Shown here piece by piece: positions 9,400-16,599 of a stretch of DNA of 64,000 nt. This DNA comes from an uncultured SAR86 cluster bacterium (lineage in GTDB: Bacteria > Pseudomonadota > Gammaproteobacteria > Magnimaribacterales > D2472), in assembly GCA_905181645.1 (NCBI GenBank), contig CAJIYN010000001.1, positions 248,001 to 312,000 of the forward strand. The letters run 5' to 3'. The position numbers were made by a program, and so were the translations under genes. The stretch's first letter is position 1. Each line of letters starts with the position of its first letter. Below the pieces are notes generated by a model. The model was not told the DNA's origin. It saw only the letters and a program-made list of their open reading frames with translations, and made no database searches.

Positions 9400-9417
9400 T
9401 TACTCCACAGTTACGGA
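9400..9417 (-). repeat. glmS-tail repeat copy 5 (SVTVE-stop)
   Basis: On the minus strand the 18 bases read TCC GTA ACT GTG GAG TAA and encode Ser-Val-Thr-Val-Glu-stop, the C-terminus of GlmS, but no glmS body precedes it. A second, degenerate copy (PVTVI) lies 27 bases upstream on the same strand. Copies 2-5 all lie downstream of the true glmS end at 14786-14803. This copy is the outer border of the array, 36 bases from the M24 peptidase start. Confidence 0.8.
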
Positions 9418-9500
9418 GTTGTTTATAACCGTTACTGGGTAAGATTGTATATCTAATGGATATAATCCTTTCATTTTGTTAGACGAATTTCTTTAGCCAC

Positions 9501-9656
9501 TCATATTTTAGAAATTAGATCATCAACGGTGACCTCGCCATCAAAGTATTCATCTAAATCATCTTTAAATGTCTGTCTTTGTTCATCTGTTAAAGCATCT
9601 ATCCCACTCTGGAAATTGACCAGAACACTATCCATATCTACATAAACAATTTTCAT
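9501..9656 (-). pseudogene. 5' fragment of a 5'(3')-deoxyribonucleotidase-like HAD protein
   Basis: A 51-codon frame begins MKIVYVDMDSVLVNFQSGID, the HAD motif I region (DMDxVL) of the small deoxyribonucleotidases common in phages and bacteria. The rest (LTDEQRQTFKDDLDEYFDGE, then TVDDLISKI) lacks motifs II-IV and may belong to another gene. A HAD enzyme needs over 150 residues, so this is inactive. Confidence 0.5.
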
Positions 9657-9667
9657 GAATTCTTGTA

Positions 9668-9721
9668 TTAATTAATCCTTAAACTTGCTTTTTTAAGCTT
9701 GTTTGTATTTATATCAATCAT
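9668..9721 (-). pseudogene. Very short 5' gene piece
   Basis: From an ATG at 9721 with an AGGA-type ribosome-binding site, 17 codons read MIDINTNKLKKASLRIN and then stop. It has the look of the start of a gene cut after its first codons, like its neighbours. No family can be assigned. Confidence 0.25.
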
Positions 9722-9767
9722 ATGTTTTTCCTAAATTATTAATAATAAGATTAACTGAAGACGTCTG

Positions 9768-10013
9768 TTAAATAGAACAAAATAATTCTCGTTCAGGCTC
9801 TTCAAGCTGATCTAGCTTATCAACTTGTACAAAATCAACCGCTAGCTTTTTAGCAGACTCAATTAAAGAATTAACATCCTCTTCATTAAGATCAAATATT
9901 AATCTACTTCCGTCATCTTCATCATCTTCATCGTAAATTTTCTCAAAAGAATGCTTATTTGGTACATCAAACCCACAACCTAATAGCTCATCGATAAATT
10001 GTCTTTTAATAAT
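9768..10013 (-). pseudogene. Unidentified acidic protein, C-terminal piece
   Basis: A frame joined to the ribonucleotide reductase piece reads RQFIDELLGCGFDVPNKHSF, then an acidic run (DEDDEDDGS), and ends VDKLDQLEEPERELFCSI before a TAA. It has no start codon. The piece could be the end of a small regulatory protein, but I recognise no family. Confidence 0.4.
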
Positions 10014-10279
10014 GCTTGAAATAACTCTTGAGCACCTATTGTTTGTTTAGGAATAGATTTATCTTTTTCATATTTCAAATACATATCGTCAAATTCAGGC
10101 ATACCAAATGCTTCATATAAACCAGGTACATGATTAGGTGAGAATAAAGTTATCTCAGCATTCTTAATAAATCTTTCATAGAATAGCTTACTAATCTGTA
10201 TTGAGTAATCTAACTTTCTAACTCTGTTATCTTCTGTACCTTTATTGTTTTTCAATACAAGTATGTCTTCAATCTCTTG
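9998..10279 (-). pseudogene. Ribonucleotide reductase class I alpha chain, internal fragment
   Basis: About 90 residues, EIEDILVLKNNKGTEDNRVR then KLDYSIQISKLFYERFIK, ITLFSPNHVPGLYEAF and KQTIGAQELFQALL, match the central NrdA barrel (in E. coli LLVLKNNRG and ITLFSPSDVPGLYDAF). Only this slice is present; both ends join unrelated sequence. Phage-encoded NrdA is a plausible source given the nucleotidase piece nearby, but that is inference. Confidence 0.7.
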
Positions 10280-10403
10280 GTGTTGAAGAGATATATGTCT
10301 TTACTCCGTTTCGAACAAAACCTTCAGCTATCATTGCTCCAATACCCCTTGATCCACCAGTAATTAATGCTATTTTACCTTTTAAATTAAATAAGTTTTC
10401 CAT
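10269..10403 (-). pseudogene. Short-chain dehydrogenase/reductase, 5' fragment
   Basis: From the ATG at 10403, 44 codons read MENLFNLKGKIALITGGSRG then IGAMIAEGFVRNGVKTYISS. This is the first strand-helix-strand of an SDR with the cofactor motif TGGxxGIG. It then joins the ribonucleotide reductase slice and stops. A GGGAAAAT stretch upstream may be its ribosome-binding site. The catalytic Ser-Tyr-Lys region is absent. Confidence 0.7.
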
Positions 10404-10529
10404 ATTTTCCCTAAATGTTAATTATATTAAATTATTAGTTGTGATTTTATTTAACATGATAAATAGTAAAAAGATTATCATATTTAATTTTCTTTTAAAA
10501 TAATTTTGGAGTGTTAATAATTACTTATT
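10404..10529. promoter_or_regulatory. Divergent intergenic region between two truncated genes
   Basis: A very AT-rich 126-base gap separates the SDR start (leftward) from the phosphotransferase start (rightward). It looks like an intact divergent promoter region carried along with the 5' ends of both genes. No operator is recognised. Confidence 0.35.
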
Positions 10530-10667
10530 ATGAATACTATCGACCAAGAGTTAATTAATGTTAGAACAGACGAAAAGCTAGATCTAAATAAATTAAATAT
10601 CTACCTTAAAAAGGAATTAGATTTTAGCTTCGATAATATCGAAATATTTCAATTTCATCAGTGCTAG
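10530..10667 (+). pseudogene. Phosphotransferase (APH/ACAD10-like), 5' fragment
   Basis: From the ATG at 10530, 45 codons read MNTIDQELINVRTDEKLDLN and then KLNIYLKKELDFSFDNIEIF followed by QFH. This fits the start of aminoglycoside-phosphotransferase-fold proteins often linked to acyl-CoA dehydrogenases, where the next residues would be GGQSNPTY. The gene stops exactly there. On its right side it meets another tiny 5' piece on the opposite strand (ATG at 10697, MVLAAGTLIVLA, with a GGAG site). Confidence 0.5.
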
Positions 10668-10721
10668 AACTATAAGCGTGCCGGCCGCTAAAACCATATT
10701 TTATTCTCCATTTGGTTTGGA

Positions 10722-12395
10722 TTATTTATTGAATGATGAATCAGTTTCGCCCTTATAGCAATTTATGATGTATGGAAATGAATCAGTAACGTAATACCCA
10801 TACTCTCCTTTGTATTCCATCCCATTACACTCATCTAAATCACCAGAATCAGTCCACTCCCAATCTTCTTCGTAGATACCTGAATACTCTCCTCCAGGGT
10901 TGGTGTTAGTTTTTGTAGATCTAGTACCCCAGGACTGATAAATAGATAAGCTTTCTTGGCACTCTTCTATCTTCAAGTCTCTAATTAAATGAACAGGATT
11001 ACCTCCTCCTCCTTCACGCGCACCATTCTGAGCTACTGTAAGGCATAGGTTGGGATTACTATTAACCACAATATTACCGTTTGTAAGAAATGTAAATTTT
11101 TGGAGCTCACTTCCATTACAAAGACCTAATGCTAAATCATTATCTGTACTATTAAACGTCATACAAACCTCAAAACTAGGCATAAAAAATTCATGTTCGC
11201 TGATTCGATCTTTATCAAATCCTTGATCAACGGCTATCTCTCCTTGATACGAATAGCATGTATGCGCCTGAAGTCCACGTTGAGTATCGGCGTTCGCTTT
11301 AGATCCTACAATATCGATGCAGAAATTCCTTGAATCTTCTAATGGATCTAGTAAATAAATTTCAACTATTGACCCTCGCGTTCCTTCTTTTAGGGTATAT
11401 CCTGAGAGTGCTTTGCGATAGGTTCCTGTTAGTGAATCTAATATATAAGAGCCATATATAGGAAATCCATCTGCTGCCCATCCAATCACCGGAGAACCAT
11501 CTCCAGATGGTGAATCATCAAATAATGCATTTGGATTGCCGTGGTAATGGTAAGTTCCATCTGGCTGAACATGCGCATTATGGATATCTACTCCAAACAT
11601 GGATGTGTACTCAAGTGGGACTAGATTCCATTGAGCTGATTGACCACATCCAGCTGCTATGTTCCCGTCTGAATTAGCATTAGGGCTTGATGGTGAATAA
11701 CATCCAGCACTTTTTAAATCAACAACTACACCGTTAATCATAATGGCATCCCAAGATCCACCATCAATATCTGAGTTTACTTCGGCTATTGATGGATTTC
11801 TTGAAATTACAAAATCTCTTTGGATTTCGGTAGCATCAGTTCTGAAATTAGCTGAAGAATCATTAAAATCATGATTAGGAATTGCATCACTTGATAAAGT
11901 ACATGACGTTTCAGAGGATGCAATATCTACATATCCTTCAAAATCTATAGCCCTAGTTAAATCTCTTACACTAGATTTATAGTTTTCATCATAATCAGCG
12001 CAATCACTGCTTCTATTAGAAAAAATATCATTGGTTATATCTATCATGGGAATCACTCCATTTACCATAACCGATGCGCTGCTAGAAGTTGCATTACTTG
12101 CTGAACAATTCAAAGTAAAAGTATTGCTTCCTTCTTTATTAATATTAACTCCTTCATTGCCGGACACTGCTTTACTGCCTGACCAGTCACCAGTTGCTGA
12201 ACAGGTCTGAGCATTGGTTGATGACCATGTTAAGGTGATGAGAGAACCCACTTCTGCTTCATTGGTGCTTGCAGATAGTGATAATGTGATTAGTGTTACA
12301 GGGTCAGTAATGGGGTCACTAGAACCTCCGCTGCCTCCACCGCATGCTACAAGAGTAGTTAGTAGAATGATTAAATACCCATAGTTCTCTTTCAT
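10722..12395 (-). CDS. Large lipoprotein: Ig-like domain plus YHYH domain with a nested ricin-type lectin
   Basis: A 557-residue surface or periplasmic protein. The lipobox VACGGG (about residue 18) is followed by a Gly/Ser linker. Residues 35-115 are a bacterial Ig-like repeat (ITLTWSSTNAQTCSATGDWS). The YHYH domain core is near residues 277-312 (HVQPDGTYHYHG, DGFPIYG). About residues 368-491 form a ricin-B-like beta-trefoil (VCMTFNSTDN, LQKFTFLTNGNIV, NPNLCLTV). The YHYH domain then resumes with WEWTDSGDLDECNGMEYKG and DSFPYIINCYKG. The lectin is therefore inserted into a loop of the YHYH domain. Substrate unknown. Intact frame. Located inside module E4. Confidence 0.85.
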   Translation of the reverse strand: MKENYGYLIILLTTLVACGGGSGGSSDPITDPVTLITLSLSASTNEAEVGSLITLTWSSTNAQTCSATGDWSGSKAVSGNEGVNINKEGSNTFTLNCSASNATSSSASVMVNGVIPMIDITNDIFSNRSSDCADYDENYKSSVRDLTRAIDFEGYVDIASSETSCTLSSDAIPNHDFNDSSANFRTDATEIQRDFVISRNPSIAEVNSDIDGGSWDAIMINGVVVDLKSAGCYSPSSPNANSDGNIAAGCGQSAQWNLVPLEYTSMFGVDIHNAHVQPDGTYHYHGNPNALFDDSPSGDGSPVIGWAADGFPIYGSYILDSLTGTYRKALSGYTLKEGTRGSIVEIYLLDPLEDSRNFCIDIVGSKANADTQRGLQAHTCYSYQGEIAVDQGFDKDRISEHEFFMPSFEVCMTFNSTDNDLALGLCNGSELQKFTFLTNGNIVVNSNPNLCLTVAQNGAREGGGGNPVHLIRDLKIEECQESLSIYQSWGTRSTKTNTNPGGEYSGIYEEDWEWTDSGDLDECNGMEYKGEYGYYVTDSFPYIINCYKGETDSSFNK

Positions 12396-12648
12396 ATGTT
12401 TATCTTATTAATTATTTATTATTATTTTATAGACTTGGAATTTAAAAAAGTTTCTTTCTTTTCTGATTCTTGCTCAACCGAGAAATCTACCTTTATTCCA
12501 CCGTGACTGATTAGTTTTGAACAGAGAATTAGATTTCTTGTTCTGAAATGCTTTGTGAAAACTTTTGTAGAACTTGATATGTATTTCTTCCATTGAACTT
12601 TCTCAATTTTTTACACTCTAATAAATATAATAACAATATGGGGTCCTT
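12396..12648. other. Intergenic region holding a module border
   Basis: AT-rich gap between the divergent YHYH lipoprotein and the small secreted protein. It contains the glmS-tail copy at 12493-12510 and, directly after it, the left inverted repeat of module E3 (12512-12529). Promoters for both neighbours should lie here but no convincing -35/-10 pair stands out. Confidence 0.5.
12493..12510 (-). repeat. glmS-tail repeat copy 4 (SVTVE-stop)
   Basis: Minus strand reads TCA GTC ACG GTG GAA TAA, encoding SVTVE-stop, preceded by a TAA in the same frame. It is followed (minus strand) by AGG and then TAGATTT, the same heptamer found right after copies 1 and 2. It separates modules E4 and E3. Confidence 0.8.
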
Positions 12649-12996
12649 ATGAAAACAAAATTAATACCAATCATGCTAACTGCTGTATTTACAGTAAATG
12701 CTTTTGCAGATGTTGAACTCAAAAGAAAAAACATCAAAACAGTTGAGGATGTAAAAGAGTATCGTGCTCAGGTCATTGATAAGATGAATCAAAGACTTGA
12801 TTCGGGTGAGTTAAAGGATAAAAGAGCAAATGCTCTTGAAAAAAGGATTGCTCTGCTTTCAGACAAACCTCTTCCTACTCAGGAACAGATTGATTGGAGA
12901 GTGGAAAATCGTTCAGGTAAAAAATCTATCATTAAAAGAAAGGGGAAAGGTTTACGGGGAACAGCAAAACAAAAGAGAAGAAATTTTATTAGTTAG
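12649..12996 (+). CDS. Small secreted basic protein
   Basis: A 115-residue protein with a Sec signal peptide (MKTKLIPIMLTAVFTVNAFA, cleavage after AFA). The mature part is charged and probably helical (VEDVKEYRAQVIDKMNQRLD, then ELKDKRANALEKRIALLSDK) and ends in a Lys/Arg-rich tail. A GGGGTCC stretch before the ATG is a weak ribosome-binding site. It is the only gene of module E3. No family recognised; periplasmic location is inferred. Confidence 0.65.
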   Translation: MKTKLIPIMLTAVFTVNAFADVELKRKNIKTVEDVKEYRAQVIDKMNQRLDSGELKDKRANALEKRIALLSDKPLPTQEQIDWRVENRSGKKSIIKRKGKGLRGTAKQKRRNFIS

Positions 12997-13056
12997 GAAT
13001 TTTTTGGAATTGGGTAAAGTAAGTTGTTTTGCCCTTTTCTTATTCTCTGTTCGAAA

Positions 13057-13074
13057 CTACTCCACAGTGACCGA
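13057..13074 (-). repeat. glmS-tail repeat copy 3 (SVTVE-stop)
   Basis: Minus strand reads TCG GTC ACT GTG GAG TAG, encoding SVTVE-stop. It lies between the right inverted repeat of module E3 and the left inverted repeat of module E2. The core is quasi-palindromic (GTCAC against GTGAC), so it reads similarly on both strands. Confidence 0.8.
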
Positions 13075-13274
13075 GTTGAATTGGTTGTACCTGTTTTCTT
13101 ATTTTGTATTTTTTATGGACTGAGAAAACTCCACATCAACCACATCATAAATCCAATACTTAACCACAACATAAAATTACTATTTTTAGGTGTGTTCTTA
13201 TCTTTACTCAAGTTATAATTCCTCAGAGTTATAATTCACTGTTCTCATATTCAAAAGAACTGGTACAACCAAAT

Positions 13275-13292
13275 CTATTCAACCGTAACCGA
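13275..13292 (-). repeat. glmS-tail repeat copy 2 (SVTVE-stop)
   Basis: Minus strand reads TCG GTT ACG GTT GAA TAG, encoding SVTVE-stop, and continues ATTT exactly as the true glmS end does. It separates modules E2 and E1. Confidence 0.8.
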
Positions 13293-13374
13293 CTAAATTT
13301 ATAAGACAATTTACTCTCCACTATTCCTGCGGTGTTTGATGAAAGTTAGAATTTTAAACAAAAGTCCGCTTGAA

Positions 13375-13563
13375 CTAGGAAAAAATCACAATAATTATCA
13401 TAATTAATACAAAAAAGAACAATCCGAACCCAATTAATGTATTAATTACTGCAAAAAAACCGCTGACTGGTTTCCATTCATATTTATTTGGATGTCCACA
13501 GTGTGGGCAGATTGTTGCTTCTGATGAAACCTTGTCCCCACAGGCGCTGCAATCTTGAATCAT
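13375..13563 (-). CDS. Zinc-ribbon membrane protein
   Basis: A 62-residue protein. Residues 4-24 contain two CxxC pairs (CSACGDKV, CPHCGHPN) forming a zinc ribbon. Residues 33-60 are strongly hydrophobic (FFAVINTLIGFGLFFFVLIM), enough for one or two membrane passes. Its ATG overlaps the upstream lipoprotein stop (ATGA), so translation is probably coupled. This architecture is common in small bacterial membrane proteins without an assigned role. Confidence 0.75.
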   Translation of the reverse strand: MIQDCSACGDKVSSEATICPHCGHPNKYEWKPVSGFFAVINTLIGFGLFFFVLIMIIIVIFS

Positions 13564-14572
13564 TTCAGAGATATGCTAACGTCATACATGTTAAACGAAT
13601 TGTCATAAGTATACGAAAGTTTAAACTTGTTACTTAAATTATCTAGGTTTATCGTATATCTACTATATCCATCACTTTCACAAATGTCGTACATATCAGT
13701 TCCTTCTTTGTAATTGTGCTGCCAAAAATTACAAATTATAGTTTTTTGGAAATGTTCTGGATCTATGTCTGTAAGTTTTGATACGTATGCACTTATTTTT
13801 TCTACATCCATTTCGCTATCATTTGTATTCGGTCGATCTCCTTTGTCCTGCTCTTATTGAAAAGACTATGTTCGTTATGCCGTTTTCGTCCCAGAAAAAA
13901 TAAGGTCCCTCTTGATTGACGTTTATGAAACCTAGGTCAAACTTGTCTCGCTTTTTATCAAAATTTACATCATAGTGAATTTCATGAGGACCATCACGAT
14001 CATAGTTTTTATATGGTGAATATCCCATCTCATTTAACATTGGAATGACTTCATTAAGAGGGTTTTCAGGCAAAATCTTAAAACTGATCTCGGTGCTACC
14101 TGGATATAAAAAACTCTCTTCCGTATTTATCCGTTCCAAAAATTCACATTCTTCTTTTGGACAGTAGTTCTTATTCATACTGCAATCTATGTTTATATAT
14201 TTGAGTTTTTCTGAAGAGATTTGAAAATCAAAAGTGTTTGCGTTCCTGTTAACCCTATCACCCTCTACATTCAAAATGACTGCTTTGTGTTATTTCAAGC
14301 AACTCTTCTTCCGAAAGGTTTCCGGATTCATCATAAAAAGCACCAAGGACAGATATATCTTCATTAGACTTCACAACAAAATGAGGCACCTCCTCTGTTT
14401 GATTCTCATAATTTCTATGCGGAAGAGAGTGCTCAAATAAAATATTGTTTTGTGGTTCAATAGTTAATTTTATACTTAGATTTTCTAAATTATATAGAGG
14501 GTTGGGGTTGGGGTCCTGTCCCCCTCCACATGCTGTTAATAAAAAAACTAATAAAAAATAAAATAGTCTCAT
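13560..14572 (-). CDS. Lipoprotein of unknown function, frame broken twice
   Basis: Starts with a lipoprotein signal and lipobox (FLLTACGGG) at 14572. Three consecutive frames (14258-14572, 13819-14274, 13560-13811) join naturally: ITQSSHF into VEGDRVNRNANTFDFQ near 14265, and FSIRAGQ into GDRPNTNDSEMDVEKI near 13830. Together they give about 335 residues with several Cys pairs (DCSMNKNYCPKEEC). No family is recognised. Three separate small genes would lack ribosome-binding sites. It is cargo of module E1 and forms an operon with the zinc-ribbon gene. Confidence 0.55.
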
Positions 14573-14785
14573 CTTATGCTCCGTTCAATTTGTACTTTAT
14601 TAATTGTGGCATATCAATTTACTTAGATACTTTATTAAACCTCAATAAGTTATATCAACTCCTTATGACTTCCGCTAACACGAAAAAATAGGTGAAATTT
14701 TTAGGGTAGTTTTTCTGGGATCAGTTTAGAATTTTGGAATTATCTTACAATGATATGCGAGGTTAAAATTAAACCTTGCGTAAAT

Positions 14786-14803
14786 CTACTCGACCGTGAC
14801 TGA
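14786..14803 (-). repeat. glmS-tail repeat copy 1: the true glmS C-terminus
   Basis: Minus strand reads TCA GTC ACG GTC GAG TAG, the end of the real glmS (RNLAKSVTVE-stop). This is the segment recognised by TnsD in Tn7-type insertion in known systems, and the reference for the four downstream copies. Confidence 0.85.
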
Positions 14804-16599
14804 CTTAGCTAAGTTCCTTGGTTGGTCGAGGTCTGTCCTCAATTAAAAGGGCTACTTCATAAGAAAGCAGTTGAAGGGGGATGGTATAAATAATAGGTGT
14901 TAAAAGAAAGTCGCACTTAGGCATGCTTATCACAGCGCCATTATTTACATCCATAGTCACTGATGGGTCAGCAAAAACATAAAGGGTTCCGCCTCTAGCT
15001 TTTACTTCTTCTAAATTACTTACTAGCTTTTCAGCAATTTCACTCTCTGGGGCTAAAGCTATAACTGGCATATTTTCATCTATTAGTGCTAATGGGCCAT
15101 GTTTAAGTTCGCCAGCAGGATAAGCTTCAGCATGAATATATGAAATCTCTTTTAATTTTAAGGCACCCTCTTTTGCAATCGGGTAAAAGACTCCTCTTCC
15201 CAAGAAAAGCGCATTATCTTTGCTCGCTATGCTTGGGGCTATAGCTGCGACTTCTTCTCTTAACTCTAAGGCTTCTGTAATTGTTTCTGGAAGGAGTCTT
15301 AGGCCCTTAATAACTCTTGCTCTAAGTAATGGGTTAAGGTCTCTACTTTTAGCCAATGACAGGGCTAAAAGCATAAGGCCTGCTAGCTGAGTGGTGAATG
15401 CTTTTGTGGAAGCTACGCCAATTTCAGGCCCTGCATTAGTAAATAAAACAAAATCTGATTCTCTTGCCAGTGAGCTTGTTGGGACATTACAAATTCCAAC
15501 CGAGCCTAGATAGTCTTTTTCTTTTGCGTATCTTAAGGCAGCAAGGGTATCTGCGGTTTCTCCACTTTGAGAAAATAATAATAAAGAGTTCTTATCAACT
15601 ATTTCTACCTAAGCTACTTCATAAACACATATATGTGAACTCTGAGATAGAAGAAAACCAACTAGCTGCTACTCGGCCAGCATGCAAACTAGTTCCACAG
15701 GCTACTATTTGAATTCGCTCCACTTGTGCAAATAATTCAGCTGAACCCAGGCCAAAAATATTATCCAGCACATCATCGCCGCCTATTCTGCCATCAATGG
15801 TATTTAGAATAGCTTGGGGCTGCTCATAAATTTCTTTTTCCATATAATGCCTGTAGTCACCTTTTGAGGTTGCTTGGCTTGAGATGTCTATTGTTGTTAT
15901 TTCTCTGGTAACTTCTTGTTTATTTGTATCAAAAATTGTGTAGGCTTCGGCAGAAATTTCAGCCACATCGCCGTCTTCTAAAAAGATAAATTCATTGGTT
16001 AATTGACCAATTGCCAAAGGGTCAGATGCAGCAAGTATTTCGTCTGTGCCTAGGCCCAATAATAAAGGTGACTTGTTTCTTGCTACTACAAGGTTTTCAC
16101 TGTCATTGATATCAATGGCTGCAATTGCATAAGCCCCATCTAGTTTTTCTTTGGCTAGGTACATGGCATCAATCATGTTGTTGCCTTGATTAAGATAAAG
16201 GTCAAGAAGGTGGGCTATAAGCTCTGAGTCTGTTTGCGATGCAAACTCATAACCATCATTAATGAGTGATTCTCTTAAGGCAACATAGTTTTCAATAATT
16301 CCGTTATGAACAATATAAACAGAATCTTTTGATTTATGTGGATGGGCGTTGGCTTCTGAAGGTTCGCCATGGGTTGCCCATCTTGTATGCGCTATACCAA
16401 GCTTGCTCTTTGGTTTTTCAGCAACCATTTTGTCTTCAAGTAACTGAACTTTTCCAAGCGCTCTAAGATGCGCTATTGATTCGTTTTGATGAAGGGCTAT
16501 ACCAGCAGAGTCATAGCCTCTGTACTCCATCTTATGAAGACCTTGAACTAAAAGTTTACCGACATTTCTAGTAGATGCAGCAGCTATAATTCCACACAT
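14786..16599 (-). CDS. glmS: Glutamine-fructose-6-phosphate aminotransferase
   Basis: Makes glucosamine-6-phosphate from fructose-6-phosphate and glutamine, the first step to UDP-GlcNAc for peptidoglycan and LPS. The N-terminal glutaminase domain begins MCGIIAAAS with the catalytic Cys2 and keeps HTRWATHGEP. SIS domains follow with YRHYMEKEIYEQP, YISYIHAEAYPAGELKHGPLALI-type residues and DQPRNLAKSVTVE at the end. Frame breaks lie at 15374-15619 and near 14835. Length about 604 residues, normal. Its ATG overlaps the glmU stop by one base. The 3' end is the origin of the repeats downstream. Confidence 0.95.

Larger units (their letters stand above)
9400..12510. mobile_element. glmS-tail module E4 (patchwork plus YHYH lipoprotein)
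   Basis: A 3.1-kb segment between glmS-tail copies at 9400-9417 and 12493-12510. It contains the YHYH/lectin lipoprotein gene and, on its left, a series of short gene fragments (nucleotidase-like, ribonucleotide reductase, SDR, phosphotransferase). No recombinase gene is present. Calling it a mobile module is inference from the repeated borders. Confidence 0.45.
12493..13074. mobile_element. glmS-tail module E3 with terminal inverted repeats
   Basis: A 0.58-kb unit bounded by glmS-tail copies at 12493-12510 and 13057-13074. Just inside lie 18-base inverted repeats, 12512-12529 and 13042-13059, matching at 17 of 18 positions (TAGTTTYGAACAGAGAAT). It carries one gene, the small secreted protein. 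Non-autonomous, as no recombinase is encoded. Confidence 0.5.
13057..13292. mobile_element. glmS-tail module E2, gene-free, MITE-like
   Basis: A 236-base unit bounded by glmS-tail copies at 13057-13074 and 13275-13292. Inverted repeats 13081-13095 and 13258-13272 match at 14 of 15 positions (TTGGTTGTACCWGTT). No gene of useful length is inside; the interior is AT-rich with scattered stops. The shape is that of a miniature inverted-repeat element. Confidence 0.5.
13275..14803. mobile_element. glmS-tail module E1, adjacent to glmS
   Basis: A 1.5-kb unit between glmS-tail copy 2 and the genuine glmS end. Weak inverted repeats are seen at the borders (13290-13305 against 14775-14792, shared pattern CGANTARATTTA). 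It carries a lipoprotein gene and a zinc-ribbon membrane protein gene, both in the orientation of glmS. No recombinase. Confidence 0.4.

Noticed and set aside
9660-9720. Intrinsic terminator (CTTGCTTTTTTAAGCTTG)
   Set aside because: A short AAGC-type stem is present but it is weak and lies between gene fragments, so no transcript can be assigned.
13375-13811. Two independent small genes besides the zinc-ribbon gene
   Set aside because: The 13560-13811 frame continues the upstream lipoprotein after a single-base shift and has no clear start signal.
9400-14803. Integron cassette array with attC sites
   Set aside because: Spacing and quasi-palindromic borders resemble one, and ATTCAAC/GTTGAAT motifs occur near two borders, but paired R''/R' motifs are not found at all borders, there is no intI, and the repeats encode the glmS tail.
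9400-14803. A complete Tn7-like transposon
   Set aside because: The glmS 3' end is the right target, but no tnsA, tnsB, tnsC or tnsD-like gene and no Tn7-type multi-site ends are visible.
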